Positions 44,679 to 53,660 of a stretch of DNA of 64,000 bases are shown one piece after another. Source of the stretch: JBFWVR01 sp050246635 (lineage in GTDB: Bacteria > Acidobacteriota > Vicinamibacteria > Vicinamibacterales > UBA2999); NCBI GenBank assembly GCA_050246635.1, contig JBFWVR010000003.1, positions 124,001 to 188,000 of the forward strand, given 5' to 3'. The position numbers were made by a program, and so were the translations under genes. Positions within the stretch are counted from its first letter, which is position 1; each line of letters opens with the position of its first letter. The notes beneath the pieces were generated by a model. That model searched no databases, was not told the DNA's origin, and saw nothing but the letters and a program-made list of their open reading frames with translations.

Positions 44679-47003
44679 CTAATTTCTCAACGGCTTGCCT
44701 GTCTTGAGCGTGAACTGGATGCGCTCCAGCGTCTTCCGCTGGCCGAGCAGCCGCAGGAACGCCTCGCGCTCGAGGTCGAGCAGGTACTGTTCACTCACCG
44801 TTGTCGGGTGCGGCAACTGGCCGCCGGCGAAGATGTGCGCGAGCGCCTCGCCGATCAGCTTGTCGTGCAGGCTCGCCCGCCCGGCGCGCCAGGCCAGGTG
44901 CACGCCGAGCCGCAGCGCGGCGCTCAGCGACTCGCCCCCGACGGGAATCGCGGTGCGGGGGGCGGGCCGGTGGTAGCCCTCACGGACACGGTCGAGCGCG
45001 GCGGCCTTCGCGTCGGCGATCAGCCGCTCGCGGTTCATCGTGAATGCGTCGGTCGCGGCGAGATACCCGAGGCGCACCGCGTCAGGGCCGCTGCCCGACA
45101 CCTTCGCCAGGGCCACGGTCTCGAAGGCCTTCTGCACGTAGGGGAGCGGATCACTCTGCGGCGCCGGCAGCTGCGACATCGCGCGGACCAGCATCTCCTT
45201 CGTGCCCCCCCCGGCGGGGATCAGGCCGACACCCACCTCGACGAGTCCCATGTAGGTCTCGCCCGCCGCCTGCACCCGGTCGGCGTGGAGCGCGATCTCG
45301 GTGCCGCCGCCGAGCGTCATCCCGGCGGGGGCCACGACCACCGGCACGTCGGCGTAGCGCAGCGCCATCGTGGCCTGCTGGAAGCCGCGCACCATGAGGT
45401 CGATCTCGTCCCAGTTGCCCTCCTGCGCCTCGAGCAGCACGAGCATCAGGTTGGCGCCCGCCGAGAAGTTGGGCGCGTCGTTGCCGACCACGAGCGCCAC
45501 GCCCTGCTCGGAGGCGTGCCTGACCCCGGCCAGCAGCATCTGCACCGTGTCGGCGCCAATGGCGTTCATCTTCGAGTGGAACTCCACGCAGAAGACGCCG
45601 TCGCCGAGGTCGACGAGGCTCGCGCCGGCGTTCTTCTTCACGACCCGGCCGGCCTCTCGTGCCGTGCGCAGCAGGAGCAGGTCGGGCGCGGCCGGAGGGA
45701 CCAGGCCGTCCCGGAAGCGGTTACGGCCCGCGTCGAGCACCTCCTGCACCAGGGGCGGGGTGCCGCCGGCCATTGCGTGACCACCGACGGCTTCCGCCGC
45801 GGCCATCACGTCGGTCACGCCGATGGCGTCGAACAGCTCGAAGGGACCGAGCTCCCAGCCGAAGCCCCACCGCATCACGCGGTCCACGTCGTCGATGGAA
45901 TGGGCGATGTCCGGGGCGATGCGGGCGGTGTAGACGAGCGTCGGCGCCAGGGTCTCCCGGAGGAACTCGCCGGCCTTGTCCCGGCTGGCGAAGAGCGTGC
46001 GGAGCCGCTCGCCGAGGTCATCGATCGACTTGCCGGCCTCGATCGACCCGATCGTCGCGGGCTGCTTCTCCCGGTAGTCGAGCGTGGCGGGGTCGAGCGT
46101 CCAGATCTCGCTCTCGCCCTTGTCGTTCTTCCGTTTCTGGTAGAAGCCCTGGCCGGCCTTGTCACCCAGCAGGCCCCGTTCGACCATCGACGTGACCAGT
46201 GGCGGCACGGCAAAGGCGGCCCGGTCGGCCGCGGACGCCAGCCGCTCGTGCAGGTTCTCCATCACGTGCGCGAGGATGTCCACGCCCGCCAGGTCCATGG
46301 TGCGGAACGTGGCCGAGCCCGGGCGGCCGATCGCGCGGCCCGTCACCTGGTCGATCTCCTCGATGGTGAAGCGGCCGCTCGCGAGCGCCTCGAGGGTCCG
46401 GGCCACGCCGTACAACGCCACGTGGTTCCCGATGAAGTTCGGCGTGTCCTTCGCGACCACGACGCCCTTGCCGAGGAGGTGGTCGGCGACTCGTGTGACT
46501 TCCGCGATCACGCCGGGGGCGGTCTCGGCGGTGGGGATGAGTTCGAGCAGCCGCAGGTACCGCGGCGGGTTGAAGAAGTGTGTGCCCAGCCAGTGCCGGC
46601 GGAAGTCATCGCTGCGGCCCTCCGCGAGGGCGGCGATCGGGATGCCGGACGTGTTCGAGCTGACGATCGTGCCGGCACGCCGGGCCTCGTCCACGCGGGC
46701 GAGCAGCGACTGCTTCACGTCCAGCCGCTCCACGATGGCCTCGATCACCCAGTCGGTCTTCGCGATGCCGGCGAGGTCCTCGTCGAAACTCCCCGTCGTC
46801 ACGAGTTTCCACGCGTCCGGCGTGAACTGCGGATCCGGCGTGAGGCGGCGTGCCCGCTCGAGCCCGCCCCGCGCGGCCTCCCGCGACACGTCGAGCAGGA
46901 GCGCCGGCAGGCCGGCGTTGGCGGCGTGCAGCGCGATCTGCGCGCCCATCGTGCCCGCGCCGAGGACGGCGACGGCGTTGATGCGGGCGGTGCCCTCGGT
47001 CAT
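44679..47003 (-). CDS. fadN: 3-hydroxyacyl-CoA dehydrogenase / enoyl-CoA hydratase, FadN type
   Basis: Bifunctional beta-oxidation enzyme, 774 residues. The domain order is dehydrogenase first (NAD site VLGAGTMGAQ at 13-22; NTSGIPI; HFFNPPRYLRLLELI), a second C-terminal dehydrogenase domain to about 430, then an enoyl-CoA hydratase/isomerase domain near 470-690 with ALVVGNDAPNFSAGANL and GMTLGGGTEIALHADR. This is the order of Bacillus FadN and the reverse of E. coli FadB. The start overlaps the regulator stop by 4 bases. fadA and fadE follow on the same strand, as in fadNAE. Confidence 0.93.
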   Translation of the reverse strand: MTEGTARINAVAVLGAGTMGAQIALHAANAGLPALLLDVSREAARGGLERARRLTPDPQFTPDAWKLVTTGSFDEDLAGIAKTDWVIEAIVERLDVKQSLLARVDEARRAGTIVSSNTSGIPIAALAEGRSDDFRRHWLGTHFFNPPRYLRLLELIPTAETAPGVIAEVTRVADHLLGKGVVVAKDTPNFIGNHVALYGVARTLEALASGRFTIEEIDQVTGRAIGRPGSATFRTMDLAGVDILAHVMENLHERLASAADRAAFAVPPLVTSMVERGLLGDKAGQGFYQKRKNDKGESEIWTLDPATLDYREKQPATIGSIEAGKSIDDLGERLRTLFASRDKAGEFLRETLAPTLVYTARIAPDIAHSIDDVDRVMRWGFGWELGPFELFDAIGVTDVMAAAEAVGGHAMAGGTPPLVQEVLDAGRNRFRDGLVPPAAPDLLLLRTAREAGRVVKKNAGASLVDLGDGVFCVEFHSKMNAIGADTVQMLLAGVRHASEQGVALVVGNDAPNFSAGANLMLVLLEAQEGNWDEIDLMVRGFQQATMALRYADVPVVVAPAGMTLGGGTEIALHADRVQAAGETYMGLVEVGVGLIPAGGGTKEMLVRAMSQLPAPQSDPLPYVQKAFETVALAKVSGSGPDAVRLGYLAATDAFTMNRERLIADAKAAALDRVREGYHRPAPRTAIPVGGESLSAALRLGVHLAWRAGRASLHDKLIGEALAHIFAGGQLPHPTTVSEQYLLDLEREAFLRLLGQRKTLERIQFTLKTGKPLRN

Positions 47004-47626
47004 GAGCGAACCCCGTGGATGAAGAGGTCGACGATGGCGTCCGCCTCGGCGGCGAGCGTGTAACGGCGCCGGCTGAGGACCCAGTTGGTGGCCATCTCGT
47101 CGAGCGCCCCGAAGAAGACCTTCGCGGCGGTGGTCGCGGAGATGCCGGACCGGAAGACCCCGGTGCGCTGGCCCTCGGCGATGACGTCACGGATCTGGGT
47201 GAGGTACCGCGTGAGGAACGTCGCCGAGAAACGCTCCATGAACTTCACCGACTGGCGGAGCTCCACCTGGAAGACGACGGCCAGGTCGCGGTCGCGGCCG
47301 AGCCGCGCGAGGTGGAGCCGCGCGATGGTGCGGAGGCGCTCGGCCGGGTCGTCGACCGCCGCGAGGGCGCGCTCGCCCTCGGCGAGGGCGGCCTGCATCG
47401 TGCGATCGAAGAGCGAGACCAGCAGGTCGTCCTTGCCACGGAAGTAGAGGTAGACGGTGCCGGCGGCGATCCCGGCTTCCTTCGCGACGTCGGCGACCTG
47501 GGCCTGGTGGAAGCCGTGGCGCGCGAAGGTCTTCGTGGCGGCGCGCAGGATCGCCTCCCGCTTGTCGGGACCGGACTGGGGCGCACGAACGGGGCGGGGC
47601 ACGCGGCGGGCGGCGGTGGCGGGCAT
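47000..47626 (-). CDS. fadR: TetR-family fatty-acid regulator, FadR (Bacillus type)
   Basis: 208 residues. N-terminal TetR helix-turn-helix: ILRAATKTFARHGFHQAQVADVAKEAGIAAGTVYLYFRGKDDLL. The C-terminal domain, with FQVELRQSVKF and RDVIAEGQRTGVF, resembles YsiA/FadR, which binds long-chain acyl-CoA and is released from DNA by it. The ATG at 47626 was chosen over upstream starts that would read through the operator palindrome. Coupled to fadN by a 4-base overlap, so it autoregulates if the operator is functional. Confidence 0.85.
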   Translation of the reverse strand: MPATAARRVPRPVRAPQSGPDKREAILRAATKTFARHGFHQAQVADVAKEAGIAAGTVYLYFRGKDDLLVSLFDRTMQAALAEGERALAAVDDPAERLRTIARLHLARLGRDRDLAVVFQVELRQSVKFMERFSATFLTRYLTQIRDVIAEGQRTGVFRSGISATTAAKVFFGALDEMATNWVLSRRRYTLAAEADAIVDLFIHGVRS

Positions 47627-47631
47627 GGCTA

Positions 47632-47649
47632 TGAATGAATGTTCATTCA
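47632..47649. promoter_or_regulatory. FadR-type operator TGAATGA-n4-TCATTCA
   Basis: TGAATGAATGTTCATTCA is an 18-base palindrome with mismatches only at the two central bases. It matches the Bacillus FadR box TGAATGA-n4-TCATTCA at all fourteen conserved positions. It lies 5 bases upstream of the fadR ATG, and a TTGACT (-35, minus strand 47662-47667) sits 12 bases further up, so a bound repressor would cover the -10 region. Confidence 0.82.
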
Positions 47650-47711
47650 GTCGGTCGGGCAAGTCAAGCCGCCTGCCGCCGCCGGCCCGCGACCCGGCGC
47701 CGCCATGGGTG

Positions 47712-47717
47712 TAGCAT
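47712..47717 (+). promoter_or_regulatory. -10 box TAGCAT, predicted leaderless start
   Basis: TAGCAT ends 7 bases before the ATG of the tricorn-like gene. No Shine-Dalgarno is seen. Confidence 0.35.
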
Positions 47718-47724
47718 TCCCGCC

Positions 47725-50700
47725 ATGAAACGCCTTGTCCTCGTCCTCCTCGTCGTCGCCGCCAGCCTCGCGGGCGCGCCGGTCGCGGGGCTCCGCGCCG
47801 CGGATGGCGGCACCCGGCTGCTGCGCACCCCCACCGTCAGCGCCACCAACATCGCCTTTGCTTACGCGCAGGACATCTGGGTCGTCCCGCGTGCCGGCGG
47901 CGCCGCCCGCCGCCTGACGAGCTTCCAGGGGCAGGCGTCGAACCCCCAGTTCTCCCCCGACGGCCGCACCATCGCCTTCACGGGCCAGTACGGCGGCAAT
48001 GCCGACGTCTACGTCGTGCCCGCCGAGGGCGGTGAGCCCGCGCGCCTGACGTGGCACCCCGGCGCGGACCTCGTCCAGGGCTGGACGCCGGACGGCACGC
48101 GCGTGCTCTTCAGCTCGCCGCGGCAGACCTGGGCGCCCAACCAGACGCCGCGCTTCTGGACCGTGCCCGTGACGGGCGGTCCGCCCGAGCCGATGGCGCT
48201 GCCGCGCGGATACCAGGGCAAGATCGCGTCCGACGGGCGCCACATCGCCTACCGGATGAACACCTCGTGGGACGAGGAACGCCGCAACTACCGCGGCGGC
48301 CAGAACCGGCCCGTGTGGATCGTCGACCTGCAGAGTTACGACCTCGTCTCGCCGCCGTGGACCGACTCGGAGGACATCGACCCGGTCTGGGTGGGCGATA
48401 CCGTCTACTTCATCTCCGATCGCGACGGCGTGGCGAACGTGTGGCGGTACGCGCCGGCCACGCAGGCCCTGGCGCAGGTCACCCGCTTCACCGACTTCGA
48501 CGTCAAGTCGCTCGGCTCCACGGCCGACGCCGTCGTGTTCGAGCAGGGCGGCTACGTCCACCTGCTGCAGCCGGCCAGCGGCGAGAGCCACGTCGTGCCC
48601 ATCGAGGCCCGGGGCGACTTCCCCTGGATGATGCCGCACTGGGAGGACGTCGCCCCCCGCATGACGCACGTCAGCCTGTCGCCCACCGGCAAACGGGTGC
48701 TCGTCGAGGCGCGCGGCGAGATCTTCACCGTGCCGGCCGACAAGGGCAGCACCCGCAACCTGAGCGCGAACGTCGCCGCGGACCGCGACCCCGCGTGGTC
48801 GCCCGACGGCAGGTGGGTGTCCTACTTCAGCGATCGGTCGGGCGAGTACCAGCTCGTCATCGAGGCCCAGGACGGCCTCACGCCACCACGCATCGTCTCG
48901 TTCGACAAGCCCACGCACTACTACACGCCGGCCTGGTCGCCGGACTCGACGAAGCTGCTCTACACCGACACGAACCTGAACGTCTGGGTGATGGACGTCG
49001 CGAGCGGGAAGGCGAAGATCGTCGGCCGTGATCCCTGGATGGTGCCGCAGCGCACGCTGGCCCCGACGTGGAGTCCCGACTCGAAGTGGGTGGCGTTCGC
49101 GACGCGCCGCGATTCCCTCTTCCGGGTGATCGTGATTGCCGACGTCGAGAGTGGCGAGCAGACGCAGGTGACCGACGGGCTGGCCGACGCGATGTACCCG
49201 GTCTGGGACGCGAACGGCAAGTACCTCTGGTTCCTCGCCTCCACCGACTTCGGCCTCGGCTCGCAGTGGCTCGACATGACGTCCTACGACCGCGAGGAGA
49301 CCTTCGGTCTCTACGCTGCCGTGCTGGACGATGACGAGCCGAGCCCCTTCCTGCCGGAGAGCGACGAGGACGCCGGGGTGCAGCGGTCGGCCCAGACCAC
49401 GGGCGGCGGCGCAAGCGAGGCCAGCGCGCCGGTGACGGTCGGGATCGCGCTCGATGGCCTCCAGCGGCGGATCGTCGCGGCCCCCGGCGTGCCCGAGCGG
49501 CAGTACGCCGGCCTCGCGGCCGGCGCGCCCGGGTCGGTGTTCTACCTGGAGGCGCCGGCCGGGCCCGGCACCCGCGGCAGCACGTTGCACCGCTACAAGG
49601 TGTCGGACCGCAAGGCGGAGACCTTCGCGACCGGCGTCGACGAGTTCTCCGTGAGCGCGGACGGGAAGAAGCTCGTCTATCTCACGCCGGCGCCCCCGCC
49701 CGACGACAACGGCCGCGCGCGGGCGCCGTCCATGTTCCTCGTCGATGCCGACAAGGCGGTGCCGTCGAAGGACCAGGGCCGCCTGGACGTGACGCTGCGC
49801 ATGGAGGTGGACCCGAAGGCCGAGTTCCGGCAGATCTTCCAGGAGGGCTGGCGCAACCAGCGCGATTACCTGTACGTGCCCAACATGCACGGCGCCGACT
49901 GGCCGAAGGTGCGCGAGATGTACGGGGCGCTGCTGCCGGACGTCATGCATCGTGCCGATCTCACCTACCTGCTCGACATGATGGGCGGCGAGATTGCCAT
50001 CGGTCACTCCTACGTGCGTGGCGGCGACCTGCCGGAGGTGCCACCCTCGCGGGGCGGGCTGCTCGGCGCGGACTTCACGATCGACCAGGGCCGCTACCGC
50101 ATCACGCGGCTGTACGACGGCGAGAGCTGGAACCCCGAGCTGCGCGCGCCCCTGGTCGCGCCTGGCATCGACGTGAGCGTCGGCGACTACGTGCTGGCCA
50201 TCGACGGCCAGGACCTGGCGGGGACCGACAACATCCACCGCCTGCTCGACGGCACCGCCGACCGGCAGGTCACCCTCACGGTCAACGGGCAGCCCACGGC
50301 CACCGGGGCCCGGCAGGTCACGGTGATCCCGGTCGGCAACGATCAGGGCCTGCGCACCCGGGCGTGGGTGGAGTCGAACCGCCGCCGCGTGGACGAGCTC
50401 TCGGGAGGGCGCCTTGCCTACGTCTACGTGCCGAACACGGGCCAGGCGGGATACGAGAGCTTCAACCGCTACTACTTCGCCCAGCAGGACAAGAAGGGCG
50501 CGGTGATCGACGAGCGCTACAACGGCGGCGGATCGGCCGCCGACTACATCATCGAGGTGCTGCAGCGCGACTTCGACGGCTACTTCAACAACGTGGCCGG
50601 CGACCGCACGCCGTTCACGAGCCCCGAAGCCGGCATCTGGGGGCCGAAGGTGATGATCATCAACGAGATGGCGGGCTCCGGCGGCGACCTCATGCCTTAC

Positions 50701-51036
50701 ATGTTCAAGCGGCGGCAGATCGGGCCGCTCGTCGGCAAGCGGACGTGGGGCGGGCTCGTGCATACCGCCGACACACCGACGCTCATCGACGGGGGCACGA
50801 TGATCGCGCCGCGCGGCGGCTTCTTCACCCGTGACGGTCGCTGGGCCGTGGAGAACGAGGGCGTCGCGCCCGACATCGAGGTCGAGAACTGGCCGAAGGC
50901 GGTCATCGCCGGGGGCGATCCCCAGCTCGAGCGGGCCGTCCAGGAGGCCCTGCGGCTGCTCGAGGCGACCCCGCCGGATCGCCGCACCTCCGAACCGGCC
51001 CCGCCGACCTGGGGCCGGCGTCCCGGCGGGCGATAA
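47725..51036 (+). CDS. Tricorn-like S41 peptidase, exported
   Basis: 1103 residues. Signal peptide (to about 25). Two beta-propeller regions follow, with repeated SPDGR/SPDSKW/SADGK blade motifs. A helical region and a PDZ-like domain (about 790-880, LAPGIDVSVGDYVLAIDGQDL) precede the C-terminal S41 core. Candidate catalytic residues: His761 in IGHSY, nucleophile Ser985 in EMAGSGGD, and Glu1043/Glu1045 in VENEG. Tricorn proteases degrade peptides released by other proteases; an exported form would act in the periplasm. It lies divergent from fadR. Confidence 0.92.
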   Translation: MKRLVLVLLVVAASLAGAPVAGLRAADGGTRLLRTPTVSATNIAFAYAQDIWVVPRAGGAARRLTSFQGQASNPQFSPDGRTIAFTGQYGGNADVYVVPAEGGEPARLTWHPGADLVQGWTPDGTRVLFSSPRQTWAPNQTPRFWTVPVTGGPPEPMALPRGYQGKIASDGRHIAYRMNTSWDEERRNYRGGQNRPVWIVDLQSYDLVSPPWTDSEDIDPVWVGDTVYFISDRDGVANVWRYAPATQALAQVTRFTDFDVKSLGSTADAVVFEQGGYVHLLQPASGESHVVPIEARGDFPWMMPHWEDVAPRMTHVSLSPTGKRVLVEARGEIFTVPADKGSTRNLSANVAADRDPAWSPDGRWVSYFSDRSGEYQLVIEAQDGLTPPRIVSFDKPTHYYTPAWSPDSTKLLYTDTNLNVWVMDVASGKAKIVGRDPWMVPQRTLAPTWSPDSKWVAFATRRDSLFRVIVIADVESGEQTQVTDGLADAMYPVWDANGKYLWFLASTDFGLGSQWLDMTSYDREETFGLYAAVLDDDEPSPFLPESDEDAGVQRSAQTTGGGASEASAPVTVGIALDGLQRRIVAAPGVPERQYAGLAAGAPGSVFYLEAPAGPGTRGSTLHRYKVSDRKAETFATGVDEFSVSADGKKLVYLTPAPPPDDNGRARAPSMFLVDADKAVPSKDQGRLDVTLRMEVDPKAEFRQIFQEGWRNQRDYLYVPNMHGADWPKVREMYGALLPDVMHRADLTYLLDMMGGEIAIGHSYVRGGDLPEVPPSRGGLLGADFTIDQGRYRITRLYDGESWNPELRAPLVAPGIDVSVGDYVLAIDGQDLAGTDNIHRLLDGTADRQVTLTVNGQPTATGARQVTVIPVGNDQGLRTRAWVESNRRRVDELSGGRLAYVYVPNTGQAGYESFNRYYFAQQDKKGAVIDERYNGGGSAADYIIEVLQRDFDGYFNNVAGDRTPFTSPEAGIWGPKVMIINEMAGSGGDLMPYMFKRRQIGPLVGKRTWGGLVHTADTPTLIDGGTMIAPRGGFFTRDGRWAVENEGVAPDIEVENWPKAVIAGGDPQLERAVQEALRLLEATPPDRRTSEPAPPTWGRRPGGR

Positions 51037-51058
51037 CGGCCGGCCGGGCGGCCCACGA

Positions 51059-51086
51059 CGGGCGCGGGCCAGGGGGCTCGCGCCCG
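51059..51086 (+). terminator. GC-rich stem after tricorn-like gene
   Basis: CGGGCGCG (51059-51066) pairs with CGCGCCCG (51079-51086), loop 12 bases, 22 bases after the stop codon. No T-run. Confidence 0.45.
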
Positions 51087-51195
51087 CTCCCTGTACGGCG
51101 GCTCATCCGCGGGATTGCGCTTGCACTGCCGCCCGTCCCCGGCACATCATCCCCGGCACACACCACAACCCAGCGGCCCCCGGGGCAGGAGGACG

Positions 51196-52371
51196 ATGAT
51201 GGACGTCAGGCAGGCGGTGTCGCGTCGCAGCTTCATGGGGGGCCTGGCCGCGGTGGCCGGCCTGCTCGGCCTCTCGCCCGAGCGCCTGCTGGCCGGCGGC
51301 TGGCAGGTGCAGGACCGGGCGGCCCGCCAGGCGTCGATGGACACCTACGACGCCTTCGCGAAGCTCGCCAACAACGAGAACAACTGGGGGCCACCCGAGT
51401 CGGTGCTCCAGGCCATGGCAAACGCCATGAAGTACTCGAACCGCTACGGGTACCCCGACGGCGGCATCGTCGATGCCATCGCCGCGCACCACGGCGTGAA
51501 GCGCGAGAACATCCTCCTGGGCGCCGGGTCGAGCGAAATCCTGAAGGTCGTGGCCCTGACGTTCCTCGAGGGCCAGAAGAAGGTGATCGGTGTCGAGCCG
51601 TCCTACGCCACCGTGTTCGAGGTGGCAAGCGGGGTGAAGGCCGAGTCGATCCAGCTCGCGCTGGACGGGGAGTACCGGCAGCCCATCACGAAGATGGTCG
51701 CGGCGGCGAAAGCCAACTATCGCGACGTGGGGTTCATCTATCTCTGCAACCCGAACAACCCGACCGGCGTCGTCGTCTCGAAGCGGGAGGTGCAGGAGCT
51801 GCTCGACGGCATCCCTGCGGACGTGCCCGTGCTCATCGACGAGGCCTACCACCACTACGTGGAGGACCCGGCCTACGCGACGTCGGTCCCGTACGTGCTC
51901 GAGGGCCGTCGGGTCATCATCGCGCGCACGTTCTCGAAGATCGTGGCCCTGGCCGGCATGCGCCTGGGGTACGCCGTCGCGCCCGCCGACCTGATCCAGC
52001 GCATGCGGCCCCACAGCATCGCGAGCATCAACGCGCCCGTGAAGTGGGGCGCCGTCGCGGCCCTCGAGGACACCGCCGCGCAGGAGGTCGCGAAGCGCAA
52101 CACGATCGCGCTGCGCGAGAAGACCTCACGGGAGCTCGAGGCCCTCGGTTACGACGTCATCCCGTCGCAGACCAACTTCTTCATGGTCGCCATCCACCGC
52201 CAGGTGCAGCCGGTCATCCAGGAGTTCCGCGAGCGCGGCGTCCAGGTCGGCCGGCCCTTCCCGCCGATGCTCGAGCACCTGCGCGTCTCGGTCGGCACGG
52301 AGCCCGAGATGGAGAAGTTCCTCGTGGCCTTCAAGGACATCTTCCCGCCACGCACGACGTCGCGGCAGTAA
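51196..52371 (+). CDS. HisC-like aminotransferase with Tat signal
   Basis: 391 residues. The N-terminus carries a Tat signal, SRRSFMGGLAAVAGLLGL (9-26), which is unusual for this fold. The remainder is a class I/II PLP aminotransferase of histidinol-phosphate type: LANNENNWGPPESV, CNPNNPTGVV, DEAYHHYVED, and the Schiff-base Lys248 in TFSKIVALAGMRLGY. Exported PLP enzymes of this group probably transaminate amino-acid-like substrates in the periplasm; the substrate is not known. GGAGGA lies 5 bases before the ATG. Same strand as the tricorn-like gene, 159 bases downstream. Confidence 0.87.
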   Translation: MMDVRQAVSRRSFMGGLAAVAGLLGLSPERLLAGGWQVQDRAARQASMDTYDAFAKLANNENNWGPPESVLQAMANAMKYSNRYGYPDGGIVDAIAAHHGVKRENILLGAGSSEILKVVALTFLEGQKKVIGVEPSYATVFEVASGVKAESIQLALDGEYRQPITKMVAAAKANYRDVGFIYLCNPNNPTGVVVSKREVQELLDGIPADVPVLIDEAYHHYVEDPAYATSVPYVLEGRRVIIARTFSKIVALAGMRLGYAVAPADLIQRMRPHSIASINAPVKWGAVAALEDTAAQEVAKRNTIALREKTSRELEALGYDVIPSQTNFFMVAIHRQVQPVIQEFRERGVQVGRPFPPMLEHLRVSVGTEPEMEKFLVAFKDIFPPRTTSRQ

Positions 52372-52395
52372 AGGGGCGACGATGGCCGGAAGGGC

Positions 52396-52568
52396 CGGCC
52401 ACGACGCTCACGAAGAACACGAAGCCCTGCAGGCAGGCGGCAGAAACCGAACCACGATCCGAGGGGCGGGGGGCAGATCCTCCTCGCCCCTCTTCTACCT
52501 CCGTGCCTCCGTGCCTCCGTGTCTCCGTGTCTCCGTGTCTCCGTGTCTCCGTGTCTCCGTGTCTCCGT
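52396..52568. repeat. Hybrid element: CACGAAG left arm, CTCCGTG right arm
   Basis: Left GGCCACGACGCTCACGAAG and following unit (52396-52425) is the CACGAAG dialect. Right 52498-52568 has eight or nine CTCCGTG(T/C) units of the CACGGAG dialect. The two arms cannot pair well with each other, so this may be a join of two elements. It fills most of 52372-52586. Confidence 0.8.
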
Positions 52569-52586
52569 GCGAAGCGTTCCGGAGCC

Positions 52587-53645
52587 CTATCTCACCTCGA
52601 ACGCCGCCCGGATGGCCTTGAAGAACTCCTCGGCCATCTTCCGGTAACCCGCCTCGTTCGGGTGCAGGCCGTCCACGCCAATGTAGAGATCCTGCTGGCC
52701 GAGCATCGCCTCGTAGAGATCCACGACGCGGGCGTTCTCGCCGGCCGCCACCACCTTCAGGCGGTCGTTGTAGCTGGCGATCGTGCTGAGGGGCTGCGTG
52801 TTTCCGCCGCCGGAGCGGGGCGGCGGCAGGGTGGCGATGAACACCGAGGCGCCGCGGAATCGCGCCTCCTTGGCCATCGCCTCCACGGCCGCTGACGCGG
52901 ACCCGATGCCGGCGGCCCCGAGCGCCGCGAGATCGTTGTACCCGCTGAGCAGCAGCACCACCTCGGGCCGCAGCGACTGCACCAGCGGCTCGAACCGCAC
53001 CCTCGCGTCCACCGCCCACTCCCCGGACTTGCCCGCGTTGGTGACGGAGAGGCCGCTCTGTTGCGGGTAGGCGGCGCGCATCAGCGCCGCGAGCTGCGTG
53101 GGATACGACGCCGAGGGCACGAGCCGCAGCGCAAAGGCCGGGAACGGCGTGATCACGCCAGCGGGGGTGGCGACCGGCACCGTGACCTCCCCGGCCGTGA
53201 GGCTGTCGCCGAACGCCAGGTAGGTGCTCTTCGACAACTGCGGCGGGGCGGCGGCCACGGTCACGCGGAACGTGCACGAGGCGGTCTGGCGGCCCTGGTC
53301 GGTCGCGGTGCAGGTGACCGTGGTGGTCCCGATCGGGAAGGCGTTGGCCGCCGGCGCATCACAGGTGACGGTGGCGGGGGCCGTGCCTCCGGTGGCCGTC
53401 GGCGTGGTGAACGCCACGGTGGCCGTGGTCGCGCCAAGGGTGGCGGTGGCCGACTGGTCCGCGGGGCAGCTGAGGCTGAGCGACGGCGTGGGGTCTGGTG
53501 TCGGCGTGGGGCGCGGCGTCGGGGACGTCGGCGTGGACGTTCCGCCCCCGCAGGCCGCGCACACGAGCACCGCGACGGCAGCCAGCAGCAGGCGTGGGCG
53601 GCCGGGGCGCGCGGGCGACGGCGGGGGCAGGGTCCCTGGAGTCAC
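52587..53645 (-). CDS. SGNH/GDSL hydrolase lipoprotein with HYR-like domain
   Basis: 352 residues. Lipoprotein signal with VLVCAAC lipobox, a Thr/Pro linker, an HYR-like beta domain (about 60-130, SLSCPADQSATATLGATTATVAF), then an SGNH hydrolase domain: FGDSLTAG (block I, Ser), GKSG (block II), LSGYNDL (block III, Asn) and DGLHPNEAG (block V, Asp and His). Likely a surface or periplasmic esterase on lipid, peptidoglycan or polysaccharide acyl groups. GTG start. Confidence 0.87.
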   Translation of the reverse strand: MTPGTLPPPSPARPGRPRLLLAAVAVLVCAACGGGTSTPTSPTPRPTPTPDPTPSLSLSCPADQSATATLGATTATVAFTTPTATGGTAPATVTCDAPAANAFPIGTTTVTCTATDQGRQTASCTFRVTVAAAPPQLSKSTYLAFGDSLTAGEVTVPVATPAGVITPFPAFALRLVPSASYPTQLAALMRAAYPQQSGLSVTNAGKSGEWAVDARVRFEPLVQSLRPEVVLLLSGYNDLAALGAAGIGSASAAVEAMAKEARFRGASVFIATLPPPRSGGGNTQPLSTIASYNDRLKVVAAGENARVVDLYEAMLGQQDLYIGVDGLHPNEAGYRKMAEEFFKAIRAAFEVR

Positions 53646-53660
53646 GGCGATCCGATGATT

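Noticed and set aside
47647..50763. Minus-strand open frame of over 1000 codons opposite the tricorn-like gene
   Set aside because: Composition (Arg/His/Val/Asp-rich, low complexity) is typical of the antisense of a GC-rich gene; the plus strand has clear protease motifs.
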